DNA of 21,805 nucleotides. Source: Actinomycetales bacterium UBA1416. GTDB lineage: Bacteria; Actinomycetota; Actinomycetes; Actinomycetales; Actinomycetaceae. Below are positions 21,746 through 21,805 of the stretch, in pieces (within the stretch, counting starts at the first letter, position 1; the number at the start of each line of letters is the position of its first letter). The notes beneath the pieces are model-generated. The model worked only from the letters and a program-made list of their open reading frames with translations, searched no databases and was not told the origin of the DNA. The position numbers and the translations under genes are program-made. The stretch covers positions 26,674 to 48,478 of the forward strand of contig DBPQ01000122.1 of the NCBI GenBank assembly GCA_002304945.1. Direction: 5' to 3'.

Positions 21746-21805
21746 AGCTGGCGGCAGCCTGTCCCGGGGAACGTCGGGGTCGGGTGGGAGCAGCCGCGAC
21801 GAAGT

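Larger units (their letters stand above)
21019..21805 (+). mobile_element. ISL3-family insertion sequence, left part (runs off the window)
   Basis: The left end begins GGCTCTTCGG at 21019, matching the GGCTCTTC ends of corynebacterial ISL3 elements such as IS31831 (from memory). The transposase starts 118 bases inside. ISL3 elements duplicate 8 bases on insertion, so the left copy would be GCGAAAGA (21011-21018). The right end is not in the window, so this cannot be confirmed. Confidence 0.7.

Overview
The window is a dense, GC-rich (about 70% by eye) stretch of an actinobacterial chromosome, probably from the order Micrococcales. The evidence is the presence of actinobacteria-restricted families (DUF4916, DUF3054, DUF2017, DUF3039), a ClpS/DUF2017/MurI/Rv1339-like/RNase PH/RdgB gene order resembling the Mycobacterium Rv1330c-Rv1342c region, and many start codons placed 6-7 bases after a TAGNNT-type -10 box, the mark of leaderless mRNAs. 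All assignments rest on reading the sequence; no database search was run.

Region 1 (1-1080): the 3' end of a tRNA (probably tRNA-Lys) with a strong terminator, then a DUF4916 Nudix-like gene overlapping a DUF3054 membrane protein gene. Region 2 (1034-4978, minus strand): clpS, DUF2017, murI, a metallo-beta-lactamase-fold hydrolase, rph and rdgB, packed with 4-base overlaps. Region 3 (5050-8215): pncB, DUF3039 (opposite strand, stop codons overlapping), a short HU gene with a structured leader, and an aldo/keto reductase.

Region 4 (8220-16672, minus strand): a branched-chain amino acid block. ilvB-ilvN-ilvC is preceded by a transcription attenuator and a tiny leaderless leader ORF, and ends in a terminator. 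leuB-ilvE-cimA follows, with a lipoate-protein ligase homologue 21 bases behind. Together these give acetolactate synthase, ketol-acid reductoisomerase, isopropylmalate (or methylmalate) dehydrogenase, the final transaminase and citramalate synthase. They cover shared steps of valine, leucine and isoleucine synthesis, including the threonine-independent entry to isoleucine. ilvD, leuA and leuCD are not in the window.

Region 5 (16751-20890) is the most unusual part. A 787-residue fusion of a four-carbon acid sugar kinase (DUF1537) and a 3-hydroxyisobutyrate-dehydrogenase-like enzyme is divergent, across 183 bases containing a perfect palindrome, from an aspartate:alanine-exchanger-family transporter. 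This could be a compact acid-sugar uptake and catabolism unit. Region 6 (20942-21805): a 40-base tandem repeat abuts the left end of an ISL3-family insertion sequence whose transposase stops early; the element runs off the window.
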